Positions 8,912 to 15,125 of a DNA stretch of 64,000 nucleotides are shown piece by piece. A model generated the notes under the pieces. It searched no databases, was not told the origin of the DNA, and saw only the letters and a list, made by a program, of their open reading frames with translations. Each line of letters starts with the position of its first letter. Within the stretch, counting starts at the first letter, position 1. This stretch comes from JANPPS01 sp964242575. Its GTDB lineage: Bacteria; Pseudomonadota; Alphaproteobacteria; Acetobacterales; Acetobacteraceae. The stretch is taken from positions 1-64,000 of the forward strand of contig CAXTCN010000007.1 in assembly GCA_964242575.1 (NCBI GenBank), in the 5' to 3' direction. The position numbers and the translations under genes were made by a program.

Positions 8912-8947
8912 AAACGGCCGGCGGTGGTATCCCCACCCCGGCCGTTT
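8912..8947. terminator. Bidirectional intrinsic terminator
   Basis: Perfect 10-bp arms AAACGGCCGG and CCGGCCGTTT, with additional inner pairing, are flanked by A and T runs. The hairpin lies between convergent genes ending at 8890 (+) and 8969 (-), so it can terminate both transcripts. Confidence 0.75.
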
Positions 8948-8968
8948 CGATTCCTGCGAGGCGTGCGC

Positions 8969-9235
8969 TTACGCGTCCAATGCCTCGATGCATGCCAACG
9001 CATCATCGCGCTCGCGCCGGGTTGCAGCAAGCGTTGCGCGCGCTTGCTGCAACTCGAACTCAGCGATTTCGGCGCGGCGGGCATAGTGGGCAACCCAACC
9101 CTGCAAGCGCTCTACGTCGCGGTCGCCTAGGGCTGTCTCACGGGCATGACGCACAGCAGCCGACGCGGCCTGGCCAGCGACGGCCAGCGTCCCAACCATG
9201 CCCTCAAGACCTGCCGCGTGTGACCGGAACCCCAT
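8969..9235 (-). CDS. Small coiled-coil protein
   Basis: This 88-residue protein starts at 9235, preceded on its strand by GGAG and GAGG just before the ATG. The second half is a long Ala/Glu/Arg-rich helix with heptad-like spacing, predicted to form a coiled coil. A good promoter lies upstream. The longer frame beginning at 9430 would run through the promoter region and is rejected. Position opposite the surrounding accessory genes suggests separately controlled expression. Function unknown. Confidence 0.55.
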   Translation of the reverse strand: MGFRSHAAGLEGMVGTLAVAGQAASAAVRHARETALGDRDVERLQGWVAHYARRAEIAEFELQQARATLAATRRERDDALACIEALDA

Positions 9236-9260
9236 GTGCCTCACTCCACTTCGATACCGT

Positions 9261-9291
9261 ATCATATGGCGAGACGACATACCCCCGTCAA
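9261..9291 (-). promoter_or_regulatory. Probable promoter for the small coiled-coil gene
   Basis: On the minus strand TTGACG (9286-9291) is followed after 17 bp by CATATG (9263-9268), with TATGAT overlapping at 9261-9266. It sits 26 bp upstream of the start codon at 9235. Confidence 0.5.
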
Positions 9292-9434
9292 GTAAATGCG
9301 CGGGCACTGTGCTTGAACTGTGTTTTGCATGCGAAAAGTCGTGTTTTATGCAATCGCGCGACATATAATAACCTGCAATATCTCCACGAAAAATGTGAGA
9401 GAAATCTAAGATTAAGAAAGAGAGGTGCAATCCA
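9292..9434 (+). promoter_or_regulatory. Divergent intergenic region with TATAAT for the recombinase-like gene
   Basis: This AT-richer region includes TATAAT at 9364-9369, a near-direct repeat GTGTTTTGCATG / GTGTTTTATGCA just upstream, and a GAGAGG ribosome binding site before the ATG at 9435. The repeated block could bind a regulator. No coding sequence is supported here. Confidence 0.4.
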
Positions 9435-10454
9435 ATGTCTCAAACGTCAACTAATCCTCAACTACGCGCGTTGTTGCAGCAGGCAGCACCATTTGCCATG
9501 GAAGCCCGGCGACTGCCGCCTGTGTCTGCGGGCACCATGGAGCAGTACGAAGGGGCAGCCAGACGGGCCATGGCGGGCCAGCCCATCGGCACTGTGCCTG
9601 GGCTTCCCAGCACATCAAAAAATTCTTGGAGCCTTACGCGGGCGGCGCTGGCACGGGTATCTCGTGTAAGGCTGCATGATGCTTTGGCATCCGTGGCGCT
9701 CGGCGGCGATGCACAGGACATCGAGGTGGCGTTGCGGACCTGGCTGCCCGTTGCCATTGAGTTCTCTTACGCGCCCGTGGACGATGCCAGGAAGCCTCGT
9801 CAGGGTTCGCGACGGTCGCTGGGGTCAAAGAAAAAGGCAGCGGCTGGGCTGCCAGGTGGCTGGCTCGATGAGCTATGGAGCCTGGCAAGCAGCAGACGTG
9901 ATGGGAAGCCCGCGAAATGCCTGGACGCGCTGGCCGTGTGCATCGTGTCTGGGTGCCGCCCTGCCGAGCTTGAGCATGGGGTATCTGTTGACCTGGCGGA
10001 TGGATTGGTGGTCCTGCGCATCCGTGGTGCAAAGGTTACTGACGCGCATGGGCAACCATGGCGCATGGTTACTGTCGGCGTTGACACCGCTCCTGCGCGC
10101 CACTTGGCATGCCTGGCGGCGGGTGGTGCAGTGACCGTGACGTATGGGGCTTCCGCGTTCTCAGACAGTGTGCGCGACATCGCTGGGAGCCGCTGGACAG
10201 GTTCGGTATCCGCATACGACATCCGGCATGCTCGTGCTGCGGATGCATCGGTTTCCATGGATGCAGATGACCGGGCGCGCATGTTGGGACACACACGACG
10301 TGAAACCGGTGGCTACTACGGACGTGGCAAGAAAGGCCGCGCGCTTGCGTTGAGCGGTGGCGAGTTGGAGAGCGTCGAGGCACCACGGGCTGTCTTAGGG
10401 CGAGACTACTCTCCGGCGAGGACAGCGGATACTACTGCGACGTTCAGCCGTTAG
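9435..10454 (+). CDS. Orphan tyrosine-recombinase-like protein (altered HxxR box)
   Basis: The 339-residue protein has an N-terminal helical core-binding-like part (residues 1-140) and a C-terminal catalytic-like domain. Visible catalytic signatures are Arg in S-G-C-R-P-A-E-L, a candidate Lys in R-G-A-K-V, a box II read as Y-D-I-R-H instead of H-x-L-R-H, the late His in M-L-G-H-T, and the nucleophile Tyr in G-G-Y-Y-G. The first His of box II is therefore Tyr; other catalytic positions look intact. It is far from both att sites, so it is probably not the integrase of this prophage. It could act in DNA inversion, dimer resolution, or an accessory element. The last 11 bp overlap the convergent HTH gene. 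Confidence 0.7.
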   Translation: MSQTSTNPQLRALLQQAAPFAMEARRLPPVSAGTMEQYEGAARRAMAGQPIGTVPGLPSTSKNSWSLTRAALARVSRVRLHDALASVALGGDAQDIEVALRTWLPVAIEFSYAPVDDARKPRQGSRRSLGSKKKAAAGLPGGWLDELWSLASSRRDGKPAKCLDALAVCIVSGCRPAELEHGVSVDLADGLVVLRIRGAKVTDAHGQPWRMVTVGVDTAPARHLACLAAGGAVTVTYGASAFSDSVRDIAGSRWTGSVSAYDIRHARAADASVSMDADDRARMLGHTRRETGGYYGRGKKGRALALSGGELESVEAPRAVLGRDYSPARTADTTATFSR

Positions 10455-10908
10455 TGGATTCCGCGCCCAGGGCGGCCTGCGCGTCCGCCAGGAGACGCAG
10501 CGCTGCTGCCGTGGGTAGCTCGCACTCGATTTGAAGCCATGCTGTGTTGCCACCAGGCATGGCCGCGAGGGACATCTGCGGGGCGCATGCGTCGCGTTTT
10601 TTCCTGTCCCCCATGCGGGAATCCGTAGCTGCACGGGCTGCTGGAATCAGGTCGCATGGTTGGCATTCCAAGGCGCGCGCCAAGGCTTTCAAGTGCGCCG
10701 GGCCGGGCGATGACTTGGCCCGGACATAGGACGATATATTTGCACGGCTCACTCCGGATTGCCGGGCAAGCTCGCTTTGCGACCAGCCTCGACTGATGAA
10801 GCGCGCTTGCAGACGGCGGGCGAAATCGGCGCGAACGGCGGCGGGTGGGTATGAGCGCGCCGGGTCGAAGTCGCGGTCGGATTGAACGTGCAGGTATGGC
10901 ATTGGCAT
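10444..10908 (-). CDS. XRE-family HTH regulator
   Basis: The protein has 154 residues from the ATG at 10908, chosen because AAGGAG precedes it by 7 bp; longer starts have none. A Cro/C1-type helix-turn-helix is clear at about residues 30-85 (S-Q-S-E-L-A-R-Q-S-G-V-S-R-A-N-I-S). A C-terminal domain of about 60 residues has no visible Ser-Lys autoprotease pair, so it is not a LexA/CI-type self-cleaving repressor. Its ribosome binding site lies inside a 23-bp palindrome, suggesting autoregulation. It is the last gene of the leftward regulator cluster. Confidence 0.75.
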   Translation of the reverse strand: MPMPYLHVQSDRDFDPARSYPPAAVRADFARRLQARFISRGWSQSELARQSGVSRANISSYVRAKSSPGPAHLKALARALECQPCDLIPAARAATDSRMGDRKKRDACAPQMSLAAMPGGNTAWLQIECELPTAAALRLLADAQAALGAESTNG

Positions 10909-10915
10909 GAGAAAA

Positions 10916-10938
10916 CTCCTTGGTGTCACACCAAGGAG
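10916..10938. promoter_or_regulatory. Perfect 23-bp palindrome covering the XRE gene RBS
   Basis: Arms CTCCTTGGTGT and ACACCAAGGAG flank a single central C. On the minus strand the right half supplies AAGGAG, the Shine-Dalgarno of the gene starting at 10908. The palindrome could be an operator for the HTH protein and, once transcribed, could also sequester the RBS. Confidence 0.6.
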
Positions 10939-10979
10939 TCCCATGCGGATGGCGGGCGTCAAGCATTGTCGTTTGACGT

Positions 10980-11231
10980 TCACTCGTCGGGTGCCAAAGC
11001 GCGCCGGATGAGGCCGCGCAGGGTCCGAGACGACAGGCTGGGGGCTTCGATGCCACCCAGCATCTGCCAGCCTTCGCTGGTGAGGTATTCGACTTTGCAA
11101 TGCAGGACGAGCTTGCTCCTGCGGCTCTCACCAAGGAATGGAGTCACACGGTAGCCGATGCTATCGAGGTCGAGGCCCATGGGCGGCGGCAGTGTGCCGC
11201 GCTCCATGGCTAAGAAGCTGCCGCTGGCCAT
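10980..11231 (-). CDS. Small hypothetical protein in the regulator operon
   Basis: The 83-residue protein starts at an ATG that shares its A with the stop codon of the upstream HTH gene (TGATG). A GTG one codon earlier is also possible. It is a mixed alpha/beta, slightly basic sequence of unknown family. Tight coupling to a small HTH protein makes a partner, antitoxin-toxin or anti-repressor role conceivable, but nothing in the sequence decides this. Confidence 0.5.
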   Translation of the reverse strand: MASGSFLAMERGTLPPPMGLDLDSIGYRVTPFLGESRRSKLVLHCKVEYLTSEGWQMLGGIEAPSLSSRTLRGLIRRALAPDE

Positions 11232-11503
11232 CACGCTCCCCCTGCCGCTTGGGTGGCCGGGGAAGCAGGCAGCACGGAATCCAGGGCATGCAGCAGCACG
11301 AGGTCGCGGACACCACTGCGTGGTGATTCCAGGCCGCAGAGGTGCGAGTTGGTGACACCGAGGAGCCTGGAAAGCTCAAGCTGCGTCATGCCGGCTGCCT
11401 TGCGGCGCTCTGCAAGTTTTGGTCCGGGGATGAGGATGGGGCGGCCAGCAGCGGCAGCTTTGAGGTCGCGAGCGGTGGCGGTGTTGCTACGAGGACGAGA
11501 CAT
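11231..11503 (-). CDS. Small XRE-family HTH protein
   Basis: The 90-residue protein is almost entirely a Cro/C1-type helix-turn-helix (about residues 28-80: L-A-E-R-R-K-A-A-G-M-T-Q-L-E-L-S-R-L-L-G-V). The motif is good, although the recognition helix reads T-N-S-H-L-C-G-L-E. It is the first gene of a leftward operon with the 83-residue protein and, after a gap, the larger XRE protein. It could be a Cro-like regulator or the antitoxin half of a pair. Confidence 0.7.
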   Translation of the reverse strand: MSRPRSNTATARDLKAAAAGRPILIPGPKLAERRKAAGMTQLELSRLLGVTNSHLCGLESPRSGVRDLVLLHALDSVLPASPATQAAGGA

Positions 11504-11575
11504 TTGGGGGTTCCCTTCTTGATTGTGAGGCGTGGCATGGGGCGATGGACAGTCCCCCGCCTCATGCTGGTCACG

Positions 11576-12547
11576 TCATGCGGCTAGTCGCTGCTCCATC
11601 GCAGCCCTGCCACGAGCGTTCCTGGCGGCGATATGCCTCGCCAGGGGCTTGTCATTACGCTGCTGCTCGCGCTTCTCAAGCCACACTTTGCGCGACGAAA
11701 AAGCGTCGCGGGCGCACTCGAACGATTCCAGTCGCAGGCATTTCTCACGGACATCAACGGCAAGGACGAGGTATGCGCGCTTGTCACTGCTTTTTACGCG
11801 GCCTCGGGCGTTGCGGGACAGCATGCCGGCTTCGAGGACATCACCGACCGCCAGGCCGTCCGCAACGAACGCGGAGCTCTTCAAGCCATCAGCGCCCGCC
11901 AGGTAAGTCGTCTCGTGCGCCCGGCCGCACTGGCGAACCAGGGCGAGCCAGGAATGCACACGAAGTTGTTTCCGTGTATTCCAGCGTCCGTCCAGTGCAA
12001 TTTTGCCGTTCGGCAGCAACGTCAGCGCCAGGGAGCGGTGGTCGTGCCGCTCATCGCTGTACGCGGCCGCTAATGCCATCTGGTCGTCCCGGCGAAGACT
12101 GCTGCGACGGCGGACATCAGCAGCCCAGGCGGCCATGGGCGATGGCGAGTTGCGCTTACGCGTAGCGGCCTTGGCGGCAGCCACCTCGGCTTCTCCGGCT
12201 TCCCACTCAGCATCCAAGTGTGGCCCGTGGTCCAGTGCAGGCTCGGGTTCCGGTGCGGCGAGCAGCACCATAGGTGCCTGTGGCTTGGAGAATGCGGCAC
12301 GCACGCGGCCGAATGCTTCGGCCATGGCATCGCGCCAAGTGGCGAGCAGTGCGCGAGCGGGGGTCACGAGGTCGGGGCGAGTCAGTTCTGCGCCCAACAT
12401 CAGCGTGCTGGCGTGCGTGCGCGCAATGAACTCCAGCGATGCCAAATTGCGGACATCGTCCACTTCTAACGCGGCGATAGATGCTTCTTCTTCGGCAATC
12501 CGGGCATGGTCCACCGAGTAGGATTGAATATTAACGTTATTGTTCAT
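11576..12547 (-). CDS. Hypothetical prophage protein
   Basis: The 323-residue protein starts at 12547 after AAGGA. The N-terminal 100 residues are helical and acidic. A central Pro/Glu/Ala linker lies near residues 90-130. The C-terminal 150 residues are basic with a predicted beta-rich core (L-T-L-L-P-N-G-K-I-A-L-D-G) and an Arg/Lys-rich end, suggesting nucleic-acid binding. I recognise no family. Two palindromes upstream may be operators for it. Its location beside the HTH genes suggests a role in early or lysogenic functions. Confidence 0.55.
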   Translation of the reverse strand: MNNNVNIQSYSVDHARIAEEEASIAALEVDDVRNLASLEFIARTHASTLMLGAELTRPDLVTPARALLATWRDAMAEAFGRVRAAFSKPQAPMVLLAAPEPEPALDHGPHLDAEWEAGEAEVAAAKAATRKRNSPSPMAAWAADVRRRSSLRRDDQMALAAAYSDERHDHRSLALTLLPNGKIALDGRWNTRKQLRVHSWLALVRQCGRAHETTYLAGADGLKSSAFVADGLAVGDVLEAGMLSRNARGRVKSSDKRAYLVLAVDVREKCLRLESFECARDAFSSRKVWLEKREQQRNDKPLARHIAARNARGRAAMEQRLAA

Positions 12548-12654
12548 GTTCTTTTTCCTTGCTGCTGTTCTGGGGTCTTCGTCTCTCACCCGCGCCCCAT
12601 GTTCTTGATATGTGCTTAGAGATATACCGTCCGCAATAGTAAGTCGGCACAAAT

Positions 12655-12714
12655 CACAAGAAATCTTGTGGGAAGCAACACCAAGACATCACATGTAAAC
12701 GAATACATTTACAT
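12655..12714. promoter_or_regulatory. Two operator-like palindromes upstream of the leftward gene at 12547
   Basis: CACAAGA-AA-TCTTGTG at 12655-12670 and ATGTAAA-N8-TTTACAT at 12693-12714 are both perfect in their 7-bp arms. They lie in an AT-rich non-coding stretch between the late-operon terminator and the gene starting at 12547. The small HTH proteins encoded nearby are obvious candidate ligands. Confidence 0.4.
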
Positions 12715-12756
12715 TAGTTTTGTCTTGGGTGCAGGTCCACACATCGCACAAAAGAA

Positions 12757-12784
12757 CGCCCCCGGCTCGCGAGAACCGGGGGCG
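12757..12784 (-). terminator. Terminator of the late operon
   Basis: Perfect 9-bp arms CGCCCCCGG/CCGGGGGCG surround a 10-nt loop that can itself partly pair. On the minus strand the stem is followed by TTCTTTTG. It is placed 62 bp beyond the endolysin stop, as expected for the end of the leftward late transcript. Confidence 0.75.
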
Positions 12785-12845
12785 CACAAGGTAACAACAG
12801 CCCTACAAATATAGTCTAGGGACGCCTCAGAAGCAAGAATTCCGA

Positions 12846-13598
12846 CTACACCCCAAGCACCGCGCACGCCGCCGCATACCTCTTCTCCACGTCATCGATG
12901 CCATTCAAGCCGCCGTTGATGACGACGCGGACTCCACGGATGTCGCCCCGGTCTGCCGGGGCATTGCATCCGTTGTCGCGCCAGAAAACACACGCCGACA
13001 ATGCAGCACCTTCACGCGTCGCCAAGCGCGCCGGCACTTCCTCGGCGCGGCATCCCAGCAGTGTCGCCATGCGCTCGTGGTTCTCGCGGCCAGTCGTTTG
13101 CATAAGCCCGCACCCACGGAACAGGAACCCGTCGCCGGTGCCGGGGCGGTTGCCCATACGTCCACCATATGCAATTTCCGCGATGGCGCGCTGGTCAGCC
13201 GGGCGCGGCCCAAGGCGGCCAAGCTCGTTTGCCAGGGCAACTGTGAACCTCGTCGGCCAGGTGTTCCGCAGGCCCTGCGGGTTGTAGTTCAGGCTCTCGA
13301 CTATCTTGGAGAACCCCAGGGTTTCGTGCAGAACATTCGCAAGGAACGCCGCGAGGCGCAGGCGGGACGTAATTCCGTGGGCGGCACACAGAGGGGCCAG
13401 GATGGCGGCCCACGCGGCTGCGTTCTGGACGCCAAGCTTGGAGAGGGTTGCCGCAGTCAGGAGCGGGGTAGGAATTTTGACTGCAACAGGCGGGGGATTC
13501 AGCACGATGCGGGGTGCGGGAGCGGGAACCGCGTCCCGCATCGTCATCTGCTGCGGTGAAAATGTCGCAGTGCGCAGGATGTCGGAAAGCCAACTCAT
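12846..13598 (-). CDS. GH19-type endolysin (chitinase-like lysozyme)
   Basis: The 250-residue protein has a short variable N-terminus (residues 1-50) and then a glycoside hydrolase family 19 fold. The catalytic region shows F-L-A-N-V-L-H-E-T (Glu92 as likely acid), then E-S-L-N-Y-N-P-Q-G-L, and G-D-G-F-L-F-R-G-C-G-L-M-Q-T-T-G. These are typical of phage enzymes that cleave peptidoglycan glycan strands at lysis. No signal peptide is visible, so a holin or other export route would be needed; no clear holin was found next to it. It is the last late gene and overlaps the preceding gene by ATGA. Confidence 0.9.
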   Translation of the reverse strand: MSWLSDILRTATFSPQQMTMRDAVPAPAPRIVLNPPPVAVKIPTPLLTAATLSKLGVQNAAAWAAILAPLCAAHGITSRLRLAAFLANVLHETLGFSKIVESLNYNPQGLRNTWPTRFTVALANELGRLGPRPADQRAIAEIAYGGRMGNRPGTGDGFLFRGCGLMQTTGRENHERMATLLGCRAEEVPARLATREGAALSACVFWRDNGCNAPADRGDIRGVRVVINGGLNGIDDVEKRYAAACAVLGV

Positions 13599-14077
13599 GT
13601 CGCGCTCCTTGCATAGGGGGATGGCCCCAGGACGTTCGGCCAGGCCGAAGCGAGGTCGTCGGGGGTGCGGGCTGCCGCGATGGCGGGGTCGTCGGGAAGC
13701 CCGCGTAGGGCGCGCTTCTGTGCGACGACAGCGGCGCGGACTTCATCGTCCTCATCTTCGAGCGCGCGCTGGAATCGAACGTCCAGAGCTTCGAGCAGCG
13801 GGGCACGGGCGGCGCGGATGCGAGTGATATGAGCCGTGCGGGCACGCACCAGGTCCACCACTGCACCGGCCACAGGGTCGAACGTCCACGCGTCGCGCCA
13901 GTGATGCGGGGGCAAGGCGCTTACCGCGACGACGGCGCGAAGGGTGGACTCTGGAAGGAGCGCGGTCGCTACGTCTTCTATGGTGCAATCGGCGGATGGG
14001 AAGGTGACGGCCATGCCATCTTCTGACGGCCAGCATAGAGCCATACGTTGCGGGGTATCGCTGTCGCTCATGGTCAC
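13595..14077 (-). CDS. Hypothetical tail-fibre-associated protein
   Basis: The protein is 160 residues from a GTG at 14077 (158 from the ATG at 14071). The GTG overlaps the upstream stop as GTGA. The N-terminal half is mixed, and residues 75-150 form an Arg/Glu-rich helical region ending in a W-P-N-V-L-G-P-S-P-Y tail. Small proteins between fibre and endolysin genes are often fibre assembly chaperones, but no signature proves that here. Translation is coupled on both sides (ATGA with the endolysin). Confidence 0.55.
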   Translation of the reverse strand: MTMSDSDTPQRMALCWPSEDGMAVTFPSADCTIEDVATALLPESTLRAVVAVSALPPHHWRDAWTFDPVAGAVVDLVRARTAHITRIRAARAPLLEALDVRFQRALEDEDDEVRAAVVAQKRALRGLPDDPAIAAARTPDDLASAWPNVLGPSPYARSAT

Positions 14078-15093
14078 CTCACCACAACAATGGACAATGT
14101 ATCGACATCAAATCCGCCTGCGGCTTGGTATCCGACTATGGAGCGGAAGTATGTCAAAGTCCGAGAGTTACCCTGGGCTGCAATTATTCTGGCTTCAGAT
14201 GCAATTGTAACTGTTGAGTCGGTCGCCGCGCTATCAAAACGCCCACCAAAAACAATAGCGTAATTCAGGTCCGGCATAGGTGTTATGAAATCAAAACGGT
14301 AGCTGCCGAAACCTGTGACAGTTACAGATGCGATGTTCTTTGATGCGCGGATGCCTTGGGAACCGGGCGTCCCACAGTAATTGCACCAGGCTAGGATTTC
14401 GGAGCTACCACCGCCACCCGCAGCAGGGGTTGCCGGGGTCCAGTTGGTGCCGTCAAAGGTAAGAACCTGCCCCGCTGTCGGTGTTGGTGCAGATACGTCC
14501 GCAAGCTCGTCCAGCGTCGTCGCACCGCCGCCGGTGGGGGTTGTGGATTTCCACGATGCGGAAGCCGCGTCCCATGCCAAAACCTGACCGCCTGCGGGCG
14601 AGGGTGCGTTCACGTCCGTGAGGTCGTCCAACGCCGCCGCTGACATGGAAGGGGTGGCGGGAACCCAGGAACCGGTGCCGTCGAGCGTCAATACTTGCCC
14701 GACCGTCGCGCCATACACGTCCACGTCCACGAGTTCGGACAGCGCGTTTATGCCCGTGCCTTCTGACCATGTGGTGCCGTCATACTGAATGAGGTCACCA
14801 ATGGCCTCGCAGTATGCGGTGAATCCCTTACGCGGCGGGAAGAACCGCCATACGCCGTAGAACGCCGCCAGGGTCTTGTCGTGCCCGGCCCATGCCCCGG
14901 TCGCGCCAACGGGCACTACGTAGCGGTCACCCTCAACCGGCGATACCGGCGGGGCCGTCAGCGTCCAGTCAATGACGCTGGCCTGCGCCACCGCGTCCAG
15001 GCGCAACAGGAATTCATTGACGCTAGTTGCCTTTCCGGCCTGCGTCTCGCTTAGGAAGCCTAACCCAAGGTTGGGGGTGACGTAACCAGGCAT
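14074..15093 (-). CDS. DUF2793-type phage tail/fibre protein
   Basis: The protein is 339 residues from the ATG at 15093; the frame continues upstream into the 3' end of the tail tip gene, which is not credible coding. The N-terminal 110 residues match the DUF2793 pattern of phage structural proteins (A-P-P-V-S-P-V-E-G-D-R-Y, V-P-V-G-A-T-G-A-W-A-G-H-D). They are followed by three tandem repeats of about 35 residues (L-x-D-V...G-Q-V-L...D-G...W). The last 110 residues form a compact terminal domain. This looks like a short fibre or baseplate appendage that may contact the host surface. Confidence 0.75.
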   Translation of the reverse strand: MPGYVTPNLGLGFLSETQAGKATSVNEFLLRLDAVAQASVIDWTLTAPPVSPVEGDRYVVPVGATGAWAGHDKTLAAFYGVWRFFPPRKGFTAYCEAIGDLIQYDGTTWSEGTGINALSELVDVDVYGATVGQVLTLDGTGSWVPATPSMSAAALDDLTDVNAPSPAGGQVLAWDAASASWKSTTPTGGGATTLDELADVSAPTPTAGQVLTFDGTNWTPATPAAGGGGSSEILAWCNYCGTPGSQGIRASKNIASVTVTGFGSYRFDFITPMPDLNYAIVFGGRFDSAATDSTVTIASEARIIAAQGNSRTLTYFRSIVGYQAAGGFDVDTLSIVVVR

Positions 15094-15125
15094 GCGCGCT
15101 CCTGCGGAGTGCGGCCTGAGGGCCG

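Noticed and set aside
8969..9430. Longer form (153 residues) of the small coiled-coil gene
   Set aside because: The extra 65 codons run through an AT-rich region with a good promoter, and the better ribosome binding site is at 9235.
9435..10454. This recombinase as the prophage integrase
   Set aside because: It is more than 5 kb from attL, its box II His is replaced by Tyr, and a complete integrase lies next to attR with arm-type sites.
14410..14745. CRISPR or other short DNA repeat array
   Set aside because: The periodicity comes from three diverged 35-residue protein repeats in the fibre-like protein. DNA copies differ and there are no spacers. No CRISPR array was seen in the window.
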